Counted from the stretch's first letter, positions 46,469 through 57,838 are shown. The stretch is DNA of 64,000 nt from Nitrobacter winogradskyi Nb-255 (GCF_000012725.1 NC_007406.1:2384001-2448000); one strand, 5' to 3'. Numbers and translations are program-made. The notes: a model not told the origin generated them from the letters alone.

Positions 46469-48388
46469 ATGCCCGCTGCTCCCCATGAACCCATCGATCC
46501 GCCGTTGGCAGCCGATTTCGCACCGGCGCTCGCGGCCGACTGGCGCAAGCTGGTCGATGGCGTGCTGAAGGGCGCGCCCTTCGAGAGGCTGGTGGGAAAG
46601 ACCTATGACGGTCTCCGGATCGAACCGATCTACACGCGCGCGGAAGGTGCCCCCCCGATCGCCGGCCGCGCCGCGGCCACGCCATGGCGGATCATGCAGC
46701 GGATCGATCATCCCGAGCCCGCGCAGGCCAACGCGCAGGCGCTGCACGACCTCGATAACGGCGCCGGCGGCCTGACCCTGGTGTTCGCGGGGGCCAACGG
46801 CGCGCGCGGTTTCGGGCTGCCGCCGACCGCCAAGGCTGTCGCCAGAGTGCTGGACGGCGTCTTTCTCGATGCAGGCATCACCATCGAGTTGCACATCGCC
46901 CCGCAATCGCTCGGGGTCGCTTTCCAGATCGCAGACCACATCAGGACAAAAGGAATAGACCCGGCCGCCTGCGATATCCATTTCGGTCTCGATCCGCTCG
47001 GTGCCTGCGCGACATCCGGATCCAGCACCAACGAATGGGCTGAGATCGTTGCGGCCGCGACGGAGACCGCGAAGACGCTCGCCGCCCGAGGCTTCAAGGG
47101 GCCGTTCCTTGTCGCCGACGGCCGCGTGATCCACGACGCCGGCGGATCGGAGGCTCAGGAACTCGCCTTCGTCCTTGCGTCGGCGGTCACATATCTCCGC
47201 GCGCTCGAAAGCGCCGGCGTCGTTCTCGATGACGCGCGCGGCATGATCCACGCGCGGCTCAGCACTGATGCCGACCAGTTCCTGACGCTGGCCAAATTCC
47301 GCGCTCTGCGGCTGTTGTGGGCACGGGTCGAGCAGGCCTGCGGCCTCGCGCCGAGGCCATTGCTGATTGCCGCCGAGACCTCGTGGCGGATGCTGACCCG
47401 GCGCGATCCCTACATGAATATGCTGCGCGCCACCGTCGCGGCATTCTCGGCGGGCCTCGGCGGCGCTGACAGCGTCTGCGTGCTTCCGCATACGCAGGCA
47501 TTGGGCCTGCCGGACGGCTTCGCGCGACGCATGGCGCGAAACACGCAGCTCATCCTGCTGGAGGAAGCCAACCTCGCCAAAGTCGCGGATCCGGCGGCAG
47601 GCTCTGGTGGCATCGAGACCTTGACGCGCGAGCTTTGTCAAAAGAGCTGGGCGCTGTTTCAGGATACCGAGAGAGCGGGTGGAGCGTTCGCCGCGCTCGA
47701 ACAGAACCTGATCCAGCGCGGCGTCGCCGCGACGCGCGACGCGCGCCAGACCAGTGTCGCCAAACGGCGCGACGTGCTCACCGGCATCAGCGAATTTCCC
47801 GACCTGCACGAAACGCCGATCGACGTGCTCGATGTGGAGCCTGTCACGCTCGCGCCCTCCGGCGAGGCAAAAATCAGCTTCGAGGCGCTGACGCCGATAC
47901 GGCTGGCCGCCCCCTTCGAACAACTGCGCGATCATTCCGACGATTGGCTCAAGGCCACCGGCGCGCGGCCGAAGATCCTGCTCGCCACTCTCGGCGTCCC
48001 TGCCGGCTTCGCCGCGCGCGCGGCCTTTGCCAGAAGTTTTTTCGAGGCCGGCGGCATCGAGGCCGTCGATCCGCCCTCCCCCCGCTCGCGGCAGGGAGAT
48101 GTCGAAGGCGCCGCTCGGCGAGAAGATGAAAACGCGCTCGCCGAAGCCTTCAAGGCATCCGGCGCTCGAATGGTCTGCCTTTGCTCCTCGGATGAGGTCT
48201 ATGCCGAACAGGCGGTGCTTGCAGCGCGGGCCTTTCATGCCGCCGGTGCAGGCCATATCTATCTGGCGGGACGACCGAATGAACTGGAACCTGTGTTGCG
48301 CCAGGCAGGCGTGCGCGATTTCATCTTCGCGGGGAACGATGCGTTGGCGGTGCTGAACGAGGTCTGGCAGCGACTGGAGCAACCATGA
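46469..48388 (+). CDS. mutA: Methylmalonyl-CoA mutase small subunit
   Basis: This 639-residue subunit pairs with MutB but lacks the DxHxxG cobalamin motif, as expected for MutA. It has WRIMQRIDHPEPAQANAQAL, DPLGACATSG, TSWRMLTRRDPYMNMLRATVAAF and a B12-domain-like C-terminus. Around residues 534-552 it carries an extra Pro/Ser/Arg stretch (DPPSPRSRQGDVEGAARRE) not expected in this family; it may be an in-frame repeat insertion. It overlaps the next gene by 4 bp. The start Met was chosen by family length; the ORF is open upstream. Confidence 0.9.
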   Translation: MPAAPHEPIDPPLAADFAPALAADWRKLVDGVLKGAPFERLVGKTYDGLRIEPIYTRAEGAPPIAGRAAATPWRIMQRIDHPEPAQANAQALHDLDNGAGGLTLVFAGANGARGFGLPPTAKAVARVLDGVFLDAGITIELHIAPQSLGVAFQIADHIRTKGIDPAACDIHFGLDPLGACATSGSSTNEWAEIVAAATETAKTLAARGFKGPFLVADGRVIHDAGGSEAQELAFVLASAVTYLRALESAGVVLDDARGMIHARLSTDADQFLTLAKFRALRLLWARVEQACGLAPRPLLIAAETSWRMLTRRDPYMNMLRATVAAFSAGLGGADSVCVLPHTQALGLPDGFARRMARNTQLILLEEANLAKVADPAAGSGGIETLTRELCQKSWALFQDTERAGGAFAALEQNLIQRGVAATRDARQTSVAKRRDVLTGISEFPDLHETPIDVLDVEPVTLAPSGEAKISFEALTPIRLAAPFEQLRDHSDDWLKATGARPKILLATLGVPAGFAARAAFARSFFEAGGIEAVDPPSPRSRQGDVEGAARREDENALAEAFKASGARMVCLCSSDEVYAEQAVLAARAFHAAGAGHIYLAGRPNELEPVLRQAGVRDFIFAGNDALAVLNEVWQRLEQP

Positions 48389-48849
48389 CAGAGCAGATGA
48401 GCCCGTCGCTGACCGGCGGATGCCAATGCGGCGCCATTCGTTTCGCGCTGACGGCCCCGCCGGTGCGCATCAGCATCTGCCACTGCCGGATGTGCCAGAA
48501 AGCCGCCGGCGCGCCGTTCGCGTCTTTTGCCGACATCCCGCGTGAGAACTTTCACTGGACCAGAAGCACGCCGGCGACGTTTCGTTCGTCCTCGATCGCG
48601 GAGCGCGCTTTCTGCGCCGCCTGCGGCACGCCATTGAGCTTCAGCCGCATCGGCGGCCCCTGCATCGAGATCATGACCGGCGCTTTCGACCGGCCCGACC
48701 TGCTGGTGCCGACCGGACAATACGGAACTGAATCCCGGCTGGGGTGGATTGCGACCATCGTCAACCTGCCGAGCCACACTACACCCGAAAATTACGGACC
48801 CGATAAGATGGCGACCATCATCAGCCACCAGCACCCGGACCATGACTGA
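48385..48849 (+). CDS. GFA family zinc protein within the mut operon
   Basis: This 154-residue protein has the GFA/CENP-V zinc ligands: GGCQCGAIRF, CHCRMCQKAAGAPF and FCAACGTPLSF. The family includes glutathione-dependent formaldehyde-activating enzyme and many proteins of unknown role. It sits between mutA (4-bp overlap) and mutB (3 bp gap), so translation is coupled with both mutase subunits. A role in mutase function, such as thiol or formaldehyde handling, is only inference. Confidence 0.88.
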   Translation: MTEQMSPSLTGGCQCGAIRFALTAPPVRISICHCRMCQKAAGAPFASFADIPRENFHWTRSTPATFRSSSIAERAFCAACGTPLSFSRIGGPCIEIMTGAFDRPDLLVPTGQYGTESRLGWIATIVNLPSHTTPENYGPDKMATIISHQHPDHD

Positions 48850-48852
48850 TCG

Positions 48853-51021
<2,169 letters not shown>

Positions 51022-51184
51022 CACAGGCGTTCTTAAACTCTCCACAAATGACCATCATGCCCGCGCTTGTCGCGCGCATCCACGTCTCTATGATCCGGAC
51101 TCCAGGACGCGGATGGCCGGGACATAGGCGAGCGAAGCGACGCCGTTCTTCGAACGGCTATGCCCGGCCATGACGAGGGTTGCC

Positions 51185-51997
51185 ATGATCACCAGACTGA
51201 GTTCCATCGTGATTTCGCTTCAGAAATTTTCATGTCTCGCGGCAGCCCTGGTACTCGCAGGCATCGCTCCCACCATCGCGGCCCAACCCAAGCCCGACGT
51301 CGCCGTCAAGACGAAATACATCGACGCCAGCGTCACGCTCGACAAGCAGATCAGGGCCAATGCGCCGCTGGCGGAGAACCTGCTCGCGGAAGGCAAGCAT
51401 TGGGTCGAGAAGAACCGCGCGGATGCGGCGAAGGAATTCAAGACATCGCCGGAATTATTCCGCGACGGTCGCGCTTGGACCTTCGAACGCAGTTACGCCC
51501 AAACGTCGAATGTCGGTGACCGGTACGTCAGCATCGTGCGCACCGACTATGTCTATACCGGGCGCGCGCATCCCAATACGCTCATTGATACGATCCTTTG
51601 GGACGAAGAGACGAGGAAGCAGATCAGCATCCGTCCGTTCTTTAAGGAAACCGCCGACACCGGCCCAACGCTGAAAACGCTGCGCAACGCCGCTATCGCC
51701 GCCGTAAAGGCCGAGAAGAAGGAACGCGGCATCGAGGATTCCGGCGACATCGACTGGTACCAGGGCATATTGCCAGCGCTGCTGAAGGTCGGAGCCATAT
51801 CGCTGGCCCCTTCCACCGTGGCCGGCAAGAGCGCCGGCCTCGCGTTTCATTACTCGCCCTACGCAGTCGGTCCCTACGCCGAGGGTTCATATACCGTGTT
51901 CGTGCCGTGGGAGACCTTCAAGGCGCATCTGTCGCCGCAGGGCCTTGCGATCTTCGGCGGCGACCGCCCTCCCGATACGAAGCCTGACGCCGAATGA
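51185..51997 (+). CDS. RsiV-like DUF3298/DUF4163 exported protein
   Basis: This 270-residue protein has a signal peptide (ending TIAAQ) and the DUF4163/DUF3298 (RsiV-like) fold: YTGRAHPNTLIDTILWDEETRKQISIRPFF and FHYSPYAVGPYAEGSYTVFVPWETFKAHL. Family members include extracellular domains of anti-sigma RsiV, but this one has no cytosolic anti-sigma part. Its stop overlaps the meaB start by 4 bp. GAGGG before ATG 51185 supports this start over Met 51170, which lies inside a repeat. Why it is placed with mutase genes is unknown. Confidence 0.8.
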   Translation: MITRLSSIVISLQKFSCLAAALVLAGIAPTIAAQPKPDVAVKTKYIDASVTLDKQIRANAPLAENLLAEGKHWVEKNRADAAKEFKTSPELFRDGRAWTFERSYAQTSNVGDRYVSIVRTDYVYTGRAHPNTLIDTILWDEETRKQISIRPFFKETADTGPTLKTLRNAAIAAVKAEKKERGIEDSGDIDWYQGILPALLKVGAISLAPSTVAGKSAGLAFHYSPYAVGPYAEGSYTVFVPWETFKAHLSPQGLAIFGGDRPPDTKPDAE

Positions 51998-52974
51998 ACC
52001 GCCCGCTCGCTATCCCCGGCATCGCCGCCGATATCCGCGCCGGCAACCGCGCGGCGCTGGCGCGCGCCATCACCCTGATCGAAAGCCGCCGCGCCGATCA
52101 CGAGGCTACCGCGCGCGAACTGGTGCAGGAGCTTCTGCCGGCGACCGGCAACGCCATCCGCGTCGGCATCACCGGCTCGCCGGGTGTCGGCAAGTCCACC
52201 ACCATCGATGCACTCGGCATGGACCTGATCGCGCGTGGCCACAGGATCGCGGTGCTGGCGGTTGATCCTTCCTCGGTGCGCAGCGGCGGCTCGATCCTCG
52301 GCGACAAGACGCGGATGGCGAGGCTGGCGGCGGCGGAAGCCGCCTACATCCGGCCCTCGCCCGCCGCCGGAACGCTCGGGGGCGTCGCGGCCAGAACCCG
52401 CGAGGCGATGCTGTTGTGCGAAGCGGCGGGCTTCGACGTGATCCTGGTGGAAACCGTGGGAACGGGACAGTCGGAAACCGCCGTGTACGACATGACGGAT
52501 TTCTTCCTCGCCTTGATGCTGCCCGGCGCGGGCGACGAACTGCAAGGCATCAAGAAAGGTCTGGTCGAACTCGCCGACATGATCGCGGTCAACAAGGCTG
52601 ACGGCGATAATCTGTCACGCGCCAACACCGCCGCCGCGGCCTATCGCTCCGCGATGAAAATTCTCGTCCCCCGCTCGCAGCACTGGTCTCCGCCGGTGCT
52701 GACCTACTCAGGGCTGACCGGATCAGGCATCCCGGAGCTGTGGCGGAAGATCGTCGAGCACCGCGCCGCGATGAACAGATCCGGCGAGTTCGCGCAGCGG
52801 CGCAGCCGGCAGCAGGTGAAGTGGATGTGGTCGATGTTCGAGGATCGCATCAAGGCGCGCCTGCGCAACGATCCAGTGATCCGCGAGAAAGTGAAGGCGA
52901 CCGAGGCCGCGGTTTCCGAGGGCCGCGTCACGCCGGCGCTGGGAGCAAGCCAGATCGCGGAACTGCTGCGGTGA
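51994..52974 (+). CDS. meaB: MeaB/ArgK GTPase chaperone of methylmalonyl-CoA mutase
   Basis: This 326-residue G3E-family GTPase has the P-loop ITGSPGVGKSTTIDAL, DPSSVRSGGSILGDKTRM, ETVGTGQSETAV and NKAD motifs. MeaB loads or protects the cobalamin cofactor in methylmalonyl-CoA mutase. It is 4-bp coupled to the RsiV-like gene and completes the mut cluster. Length is standard. Confidence 0.95.
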   Translation: MNRPLAIPGIAADIRAGNRAALARAITLIESRRADHEATARELVQELLPATGNAIRVGITGSPGVGKSTTIDALGMDLIARGHRIAVLAVDPSSVRSGGSILGDKTRMARLAAAEAAYIRPSPAAGTLGGVAARTREAMLLCEAAGFDVILVETVGTGQSETAVYDMTDFFLALMLPGAGDELQGIKKGLVELADMIAVNKADGDNLSRANTAAAAYRSAMKILVPRSQHWSPPVLTYSGLTGSGIPELWRKIVEHRAAMNRSGEFAQRRSRQQVKWMWSMFEDRIKARLRNDPVIREKVKATEAAVSEGRVTPALGASQIAELLR

Positions 52975-53058
52975 ATTGCGCTGTTTCCACGATCGTCATA
53001 CTCGGCCGTAGCAGTTCGAAGAACGGCGGCGTTTCGCTCGCCTGTGTGCCGGGCATCC

Positions 53059-53125
53059 ACGTCTTCCCTAGTGGCAGACTTCCAAAGGCAAGACGTGGAT
53101 GGCCGGGACAAGCCCGGCCATGACG
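53059..53125 (+). repeat. Hairpin repeat containing the start codon of the downstream gene
   Basis: CCACGTCTT...AAGACGTGG pair around an AT-richer loop. GGCCGGGAC-AAG-CCCGGCC follows and ends CATGACGAC. The related copy near 51115-51176 precedes the RsiV-like gene. Confidence 0.8.
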
Positions 53126-53761
53126 ACGTCCCTTCGTGTCCTCATCACCGGCTTCGGCCCGTTTCCCGGCGCGCCGTTCAATCCGACTGTTCCGCTGGTG
53201 AAGCAACTCGCGAGATTGCGCCGGCCCGCGCTGGACGACGTTACGATCACAACCCACATCTTCGATGTCGCGTATGCGACGGTGGATTCTGAACTGCCGC
53301 GGCTTCTTGCGACGCATCGTCCGCACGCGCTCCTGATGTTCGGTCTCGCGGCGCGCACCCGCTGGCTGCGGATCGAGACGCGCGCGCGAAACGCAATGAC
53401 GACGATCTGGCCGGACCAGCACGGGGCGCGGATTCGCAAGGGCGCGATCGCGGGCACGGCGAATGCGCGTGCGTTCGGGCCGCATGTTTTCAAGCTGCTG
53501 CACGCGGCACGCCGGACGGGCATCGACGCCCGCGCCTCCCGCGATGCCGGCAGCTACCTTTGCAATTATCTCTGCTGGCGCGCCGTCGAGGCCGCCGATC
53601 ATCAGGCAGGGCCGCGGCTCGCCGCGTTCATTCATGTTCCGGCGCTGAAACGCGACGGCTCGGCTGCCGTTCCCGGCGGCATGACGCTGGCGCATCTCGT
53701 CGATGCCGGCGAGGCCATGCTCATGGAAATGGTGAAAGCGGCGCGGCAGACGAGGCTATAG
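53120..53761 (+). CDS. pcp: Pyroglutamyl-peptidase I-like protein (C15)
   Basis: This 213-residue protein has the C15 pattern: RVLITGFGPFPGAPFNP, LMFGLAARTRWLRIETRARN with the catalytic Glu, AGSYLCNYLCWRAV with the catalytic Cys, and AAFIHVPALK with the catalytic His. It would remove N-terminal pyroglutamate. The start ATG at 53120 lies inside a hairpin repeat; there is no better start downstream before the LITGFGPF block. The stop TAG is at the edge of another repeat. Confidence 0.85.
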   Translation: MTTSLRVLITGFGPFPGAPFNPTVPLVKQLARLRRPALDDVTITTHIFDVAYATVDSELPRLLATHRPHALLMFGLAARTRWLRIETRARNAMTTIWPDQHGARIRKGAIAGTANARAFGPHVFKLLHAARRTGIDARASRDAGSYLCNYLCWRAVEAADHQAGPRLAAFIHVPALKRDGSAAVPGGMTLAHLVDAGEAMLMEMVKAARQTRL

Positions 53762-53998
53762 AGCTTTCAGGCGAAGCATGTCCTTGGGGTCGACCCGGAA
53801 TCCGGTTCGCGTGACAAGACCGTCAAATCAAATGGACAGCCATATTCGAAACGGGCACTGTGCCGCGCAATAAAGCATGATCCCGACCCGAAGGGCCGCG
53901 CCAGCGCAGAGTGGAAACCGGTTTTCGGATATGATCACGCTCAATCGCAAAGAGATAAAGCCGGAGTCTGATTCAACGCGGTTGAATCAGACTCCGGC
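53760..53998. repeat. Composite repeat region
   Basis: A partial forward unit (GAGCTTTCAGGCGAAGC..) is followed by a CATGATCCCGACCCGAAGGG element and a GGAGTCTGATTC...GAATCAGACTCC hairpin (perfect 12-bp arms). No gene is present between pcp and the MFS transporter. Confidence 0.8.
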
Positions 53999-54040
53999 GG
54001 CATCGATATGGCTGCGTACCGATCCTTTCGAGACACATCG

Positions 54041-55300
54041 ATGACCGACGCCGATATGGACGGATGGGTGTCGCGAGCCCATCAGCCGAGAGGGTTCCCT
54101 GAATTCGTCGCCCTCGTCGCCTGCATCATGGCGCTGAACCCGATCGCGACCGACATGATGCTGCCGGCGATGCCGGACGTCCGCGATGCCTACGCCATCG
54201 TTCACCCCAATCATGTCCAGGCCGTAATCTCGGTGTATCTGGCCGGCTTCGGCGCGGGCCAGTTCATCATGGGTCCGCTGTCGGACCGGTTCGGCCGCCG
54301 CCCGATCCTGATCGGCGGAATGCTGCTCTACAGCGCGGCTGGCCTGTTGTCGGTGGTCGCGTCCTCGTTTGAAACGATGCTGCTGGCGCGCGTGCTGCAG
54401 GGAATCGGAAGTTCGGCCGCCCGCGTCATCGCCACCTCTATCGTGCGCGACTGCTACAGTGGCCGGCGCATGGCGAGCGTGATGTCGCTTGCGATGATGA
54501 TCTTCATCTCGGTGCCCGTGCTTGCGCCATCACTCGGACAGGCGATCCTGCTGTTCTCGGAATGGCGCGGCATCTTCGTGGTGCTGACCGCCTACGGCCT
54601 GCTCGCTTTGCTGTGGTGCGCGCTCCGATTGCCAGAGACCCTGCCGCCCGCGGGGCGCAAGCCGCTGACCGCCGCAAACGTCTTCGACGCATTCCGTCAG
54701 ACCGTCACCAACCGGCAGACCATCGGCTACGCGCTCGCGGCCGGCGGCGTGCAGAGCGTGCTGTTCGCCTATGTCTTTTGTTCGCAACAGATCTTCACCG
54801 GGATCTACGGCCTCGGCGACTATTTCCCGCTCGCCTTCGCCGCCATCGCCACCGGCCTCGCCGCCGCTGGTTTTCTGAACGCCCGCATCGTCGGCCGGTT
54901 CGGCATGCGGGTGATTTCGCACGGCGCGTTGACGGGATCGGTGGTGATTGCTGCGCTGACGTTGCTCGCGGCGTGGCAGGGCTGGCTATCGTTTCCGGTT
55001 TACATGGTGTTTGCGATCGGCACGATGTTCGCGTTCGGGCTGATGTTCTCAAACTTCACCGCGCTCGCGATGGAGCCGCAAGGCCATATCGCCGGAACCG
55101 CCTCATCCCTGTTCGGCTCGATCACGACATTGATAGGCAGCGGCGTCGGCGCCATGATCGGACAGGACTTCAACGGCACCATGCTGCGGTTCACAGCAAG
55201 CGCCTTCCTTTGCACCATCGCCGCTTTGGTCGTCGTGATCGTTGTCGAGCGCGGACGGTTGTTCGTGCCCCACAACCCCGCGGTCCCGCCGCCGCGTTAA
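54041..55300 (+). CDS. Bcr/CflA family drug-efflux MFS transporter
   Basis: This 419-residue protein has twelve membrane helices. It carries the MFS Bcr/CflA features ATDMMLPAMPDV in helix 1, GQFIMGPLSDRFGRRP after helix 2 and RVLQGIGSSAARVIATSIVRD in helix 4. It would export small drugs or metabolites by proton antiport; substrate is unknown. I chose ATG 54041; a longer frame begins at 54008. It stands alone between repeat regions. Confidence 0.9.
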   Translation: MTDADMDGWVSRAHQPRGFPEFVALVACIMALNPIATDMMLPAMPDVRDAYAIVHPNHVQAVISVYLAGFGAGQFIMGPLSDRFGRRPILIGGMLLYSAAGLLSVVASSFETMLLARVLQGIGSSAARVIATSIVRDCYSGRRMASVMSLAMMIFISVPVLAPSLGQAILLFSEWRGIFVVLTAYGLLALLWCALRLPETLPPAGRKPLTAANVFDAFRQTVTNRQTIGYALAAGGVQSVLFAYVFCSQQIFTGIYGLGDYFPLAFAAIATGLAAAGFLNARIVGRFGMRVISHGALTGSVVIAALTLLAAWQGWLSFPVYMVFAIGTMFAFGLMFSNFTALAMEPQGHIAGTASSLFGSITTLIGSGVGAMIGQDFNGTMLRFTASAFLCTIAALVVVIVVERGRLFVPHNPAVPPPR

Positions 55301-55356
55301 CGCGAACCGATTTCCATCCCCAGGGTCAGGCTCGGGGACATGCCTTGCTCGAAAAC
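55300..55356 (-). repeat. Repeat element, reverse partial copy
   Basis: This is a reverse 5' module with AACGCGAACCG, CCCCAGG...CTCGGGG and TGCTCGAAAAC. It lies directly after the transporter stop. Confidence 0.7.
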
Positions 55357-55402
55357 ACGATCGACGTAAGATGCTCGCCTGCCTCAAAAGGATCCGCCAT
55401 CC

Positions 55403-56770
55403 ATGGATATCGACCGCCGCCATATCCTCGGAGCTTCCGCCGCCGGCATCATCGGTGCGCAGGCGATGCCGGCGAATGCAGTTCGCGCGGCGCCGCTGAC
55501 ATCGACGCTCGGGCGCGATGCCGCTCATTACGGCGTGCGGCCCAACGCCACCGGCGACCAGACCCGCGCGCTGCAACGGGCGATCAATGAGGCCGCGCGC
55601 GCCAACGCACCGCTCGCGCTTTCCCCCGGCGTCTATCGCACGGGACCGTTGTTGCTCGCGAAGGGATCGCAACTTGTCGGCGTGCGCGGCGCGACCACGC
55701 TCGCCTTCACCGGCGGCGCTTCGCTACTGGCAGCCGAGGGCGCGGACCACATCGGCCTCAGCGATCTCACCCTCGATGGCGGCGGCGTTCCCCTTCCCGA
55801 TCGGCGCGGTCTGGTCCATTGCCTCGGCGGACGCGATGTCAGGATCATGGATTGCGCGATCACCGGCAGCGGCGGCAACGGCATCTGGCTCGAAAATGCC
55901 GCCGGCGAGATCAGCGGCAATCTCATCGAGAAGATCGAGACGACGGGAATCGTCTCCTTCGATGCACTCGGATTGACGATCGCGCGCAACACCATTCGCC
56001 AGACAAGGGATAACGGCATCGAGATCCTGCGCACCGCCATCGGCGACGACGGCTCGATCGTCACCGGCAACCGGATCGAGAACATCAAGGCGGGCCAGGG
56101 CGGCTCCGGCCAGCACGGCAACGCCATCAACGCCTTCCGCGCCGGCAATGTCATCGTCAGCGGCAACCGCATCAGCGACTGCGATTACTCCGCCGTGCGC
56201 GGCAACTCGGCATCCAACATTCAGATCACCGGCAACAGCATCAGCAATGTGCGCGAGGTGGCGCTCTATTCCGAATTCGCCTTCGAGGGCGCGGTGATCG
56301 CCGGCAACACCGTGGACGGCGCGGCGGTCGGCGTCTCCGTCAGCAACTTCAACAAGGGCGGCCGGCTTGCGGTCGTGCAAGGCAACATCATCCGCAACCT
56401 GTTGCCGAAGCGACCGATCGGCACCGCGCCCGACGACGACGCCGGCATCGGCATCTATATCGAGGCGGATACGTCGGTGACCGGAAACCTCATCGAGAAC
56501 GCACCGTCGTTCGGCATCATCGCGGGCTGGGGCAAATATCTCCGCGATGTCGCGATCACCGGCAATGTCATCCGTAAAACCTTCATCGGCATCGGAGTTT
56601 CGGTCGTGGACGGCGCAGGCACGGCGCTGGTCAACACCAACGTGATTTCGGATGCGCCGCGCGGCGCGGTGGTCGGACTTGACCACGCCAGGCCCGTGAC
56701 GCCGGATCTTTCCGCCGCTGGCGCCGCCAAGTTCACGCAGATCGTCATCGGCGCCAACGCGGTGCGTTGA
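55403..56770 (+). CDS. TIGR03808-type Tat-exported beta-helix protein
   Basis: This 455-residue protein has a Tat signal (MDIDRRHILGASAAGIIGA) and then a right-handed parallel beta-helix with repeated short G-N-x-I motifs (NGIWLENAAGEISGNLI, NTIRQTRDNGIEI, GNRISDCDYSAV). It resembles the TIGR03808 family of TAT-translocated repetitive proteins. Function is unknown, although the beta-helix fold fits polysaccharide binding or lyase. AAGGA sits before the start. The convergent neighbour is a TIGR03809 protein, and the two are known to be neighbours in related genomes. Confidence 0.88.
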   Translation: MDIDRRHILGASAAGIIGAQAMPANAVRAAPLTSTLGRDAAHYGVRPNATGDQTRALQRAINEAARANAPLALSPGVYRTGPLLLAKGSQLVGVRGATTLAFTGGASLLAAEGADHIGLSDLTLDGGGVPLPDRRGLVHCLGGRDVRIMDCAITGSGGNGIWLENAAGEISGNLIEKIETTGIVSFDALGLTIARNTIRQTRDNGIEILRTAIGDDGSIVTGNRIENIKAGQGGSGQHGNAINAFRAGNVIVSGNRISDCDYSAVRGNSASNIQITGNSISNVREVALYSEFAFEGAVIAGNTVDGAAVGVSVSNFNKGGRLAVVQGNIIRNLLPKRPIGTAPDDDAGIGIYIEADTSVTGNLIENAPSFGIIAGWGKYLRDVAITGNVIRKTFIGIGVSVVDGAGTALVNTNVISDAPRGAVVGLDHARPVTPDLSAAGAAKFTQIVIGANAVR

Positions 56771-56780
56771 AATGAGTTTC

Positions 56781-56908
56781 TATAGCGTTTTGAGCGAAGC
56801 AGGTCCTCGGGCCCGACCCGAGGATGGAATCCGGTTCGCGTGAAGACGACGCGTCAGAACATAAAGACAGGGTCTCTCCCCGTTTCCATGAAGCGGTGAA
56901 GGACTCTG
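56781..56908 (+). repeat. Double-hairpin repeat between TIGR03808 and TIGR03809 genes
   Basis: The 5' module carries TCCTCGGGCCCGACCCGAGGA in its loop. The 3' hairpin is a changed GGGTCTCTCC...GAAGGACTCT type. It lies between convergent genes. Confidence 0.85.
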
Positions 56909-56933
56909 ATGTGACGTACTCCTTCGCGACGGA

Positions 56934-57428
56934 TCACCCTGTTCTGGCGTATCGAAGGATCGGATAGCGCATCTGAAGGGTTTTCAGATCCGGCAAAATC
57001 CCCGTCGGCCGATCAGCATCCCGCGCATTCTTTCCGGCCGGCACTTCGTCCTTCGCTCGCGGCGTCGCCCCTTCCTGTAAGCCGACAACCACCCGCGGCG
57101 CGTAAGGTATCGCAGCTCCGGCTGACGACTGCCCGGCGCCATGCTGAGAAACGGCAGGGGTTTGCGAAGGCCGATCGAGCCGCGACCAGTCGAATGCCCG
57201 ATTGTCCGGCGTCGCCTCGCGCTGGGCCAGCGCGCGCCAGGTTTCGACGACGGCCTTTGCCTCACGCAGGTTGTCCATGAAGGCATTTTCGGAATGGTAG
57301 CGTCGCCACCTGCCGCTTTCATAAAGCTCGATCAGAAAATCGAGCCGCTGTTCGGCAAGCACACACCATCGATTGAGGATGTCTTGAGCGAGGTCGGGCG
57401 CGCGCCCGGCGTCGTATCGTTGGGTCAT
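56934..57428 (-). CDS. TIGR03809 family protein
   Basis: This 164-residue protein has a well-conserved helical N-terminal half (DILNRWCVLAEQRLDFLIELYESGRWRRYH and DNLREAKAVVETWRAL) and a variable polar C-terminus. It matches TIGR03809, found in Bradyrhizobiaceae next to TIGR03808. It has no signal peptide, so it is probably cytosolic. Function is unknown. It converges on the TIGR03808 gene across a repeat. Confidence 0.85.
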   Translation of the reverse strand: MTQRYDAGRAPDLAQDILNRWCVLAEQRLDFLIELYESGRWRRYHSENAFMDNLREAKAVVETWRALAQREATPDNRAFDWSRLDRPSQTPAVSQHGAGQSSAGAAIPYAPRVVVGLQEGATPRAKDEVPAGKNARDADRPTGILPDLKTLQMRYPILRYARTG

Positions 57429-57806
57429 GGTTGGGGACAGTCCGCAGGGAGGAAAACGGACGCAGACGCAACGAACCGAATCAATTCAGGCAATTTCTGG
57501 ATATTCTGTGGAAAACTTTGGCGAAGTCCAGCACTTTGTGGCGTGAATATGTCCCCACTGTGGAAGCGGCCTCAGGATGGGGGTCATGCGCGGCTTCGCG
57601 AGACGTCGAGACAGGTGTCCGGACGGCCGGGTCCACAAGACTGCGACAAGGGGGAAGCCGTGGTTACTCGGCCGGGAATGGAATGGCGGGCATGATCCGA
57701 TCAGGTTGAATCCGACCACGCCCTGAAATGATTATTCGGTCGCATCTTCTTTCGGCGAACAGGTCTTCCGCTTCGCGGCCGATCGAGACAAACCTGACCT
57801 GCAACG
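57429..57806. other. Intergenic region without a supported gene
   Basis: This region of nearly 380 bp holds only short frames that lack support. Near 57688-57726 there is a fragment similar to the GATCAGGTTGAATCCGACC repeats, which I do not count as a tRNA. The TIGR03809 promoter probably lies near 57429-57520. Confidence 0.45.
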
Positions 57807-57834
57807 AAAAACCCCGCCTTCTTGGCGGGGTTTG
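57807..57834 (-). terminator. Rho-independent terminator of csbD
   Basis: AAACCCCGCC - TTCTT - GGCGGGGTTT is a 10-bp stem. It lies just after the csbD stop on the minus strand. Confidence 0.85.
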
Positions 57835-57838
57835 AAGA

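Noticed and set aside
57688..57726. tRNA-like GGTTGAATCC stretch
   Set aside because: No acceptor stem, D-arm or anticodon arm could be placed; it matches the local GATCAGGTTGAATC-type repeats.
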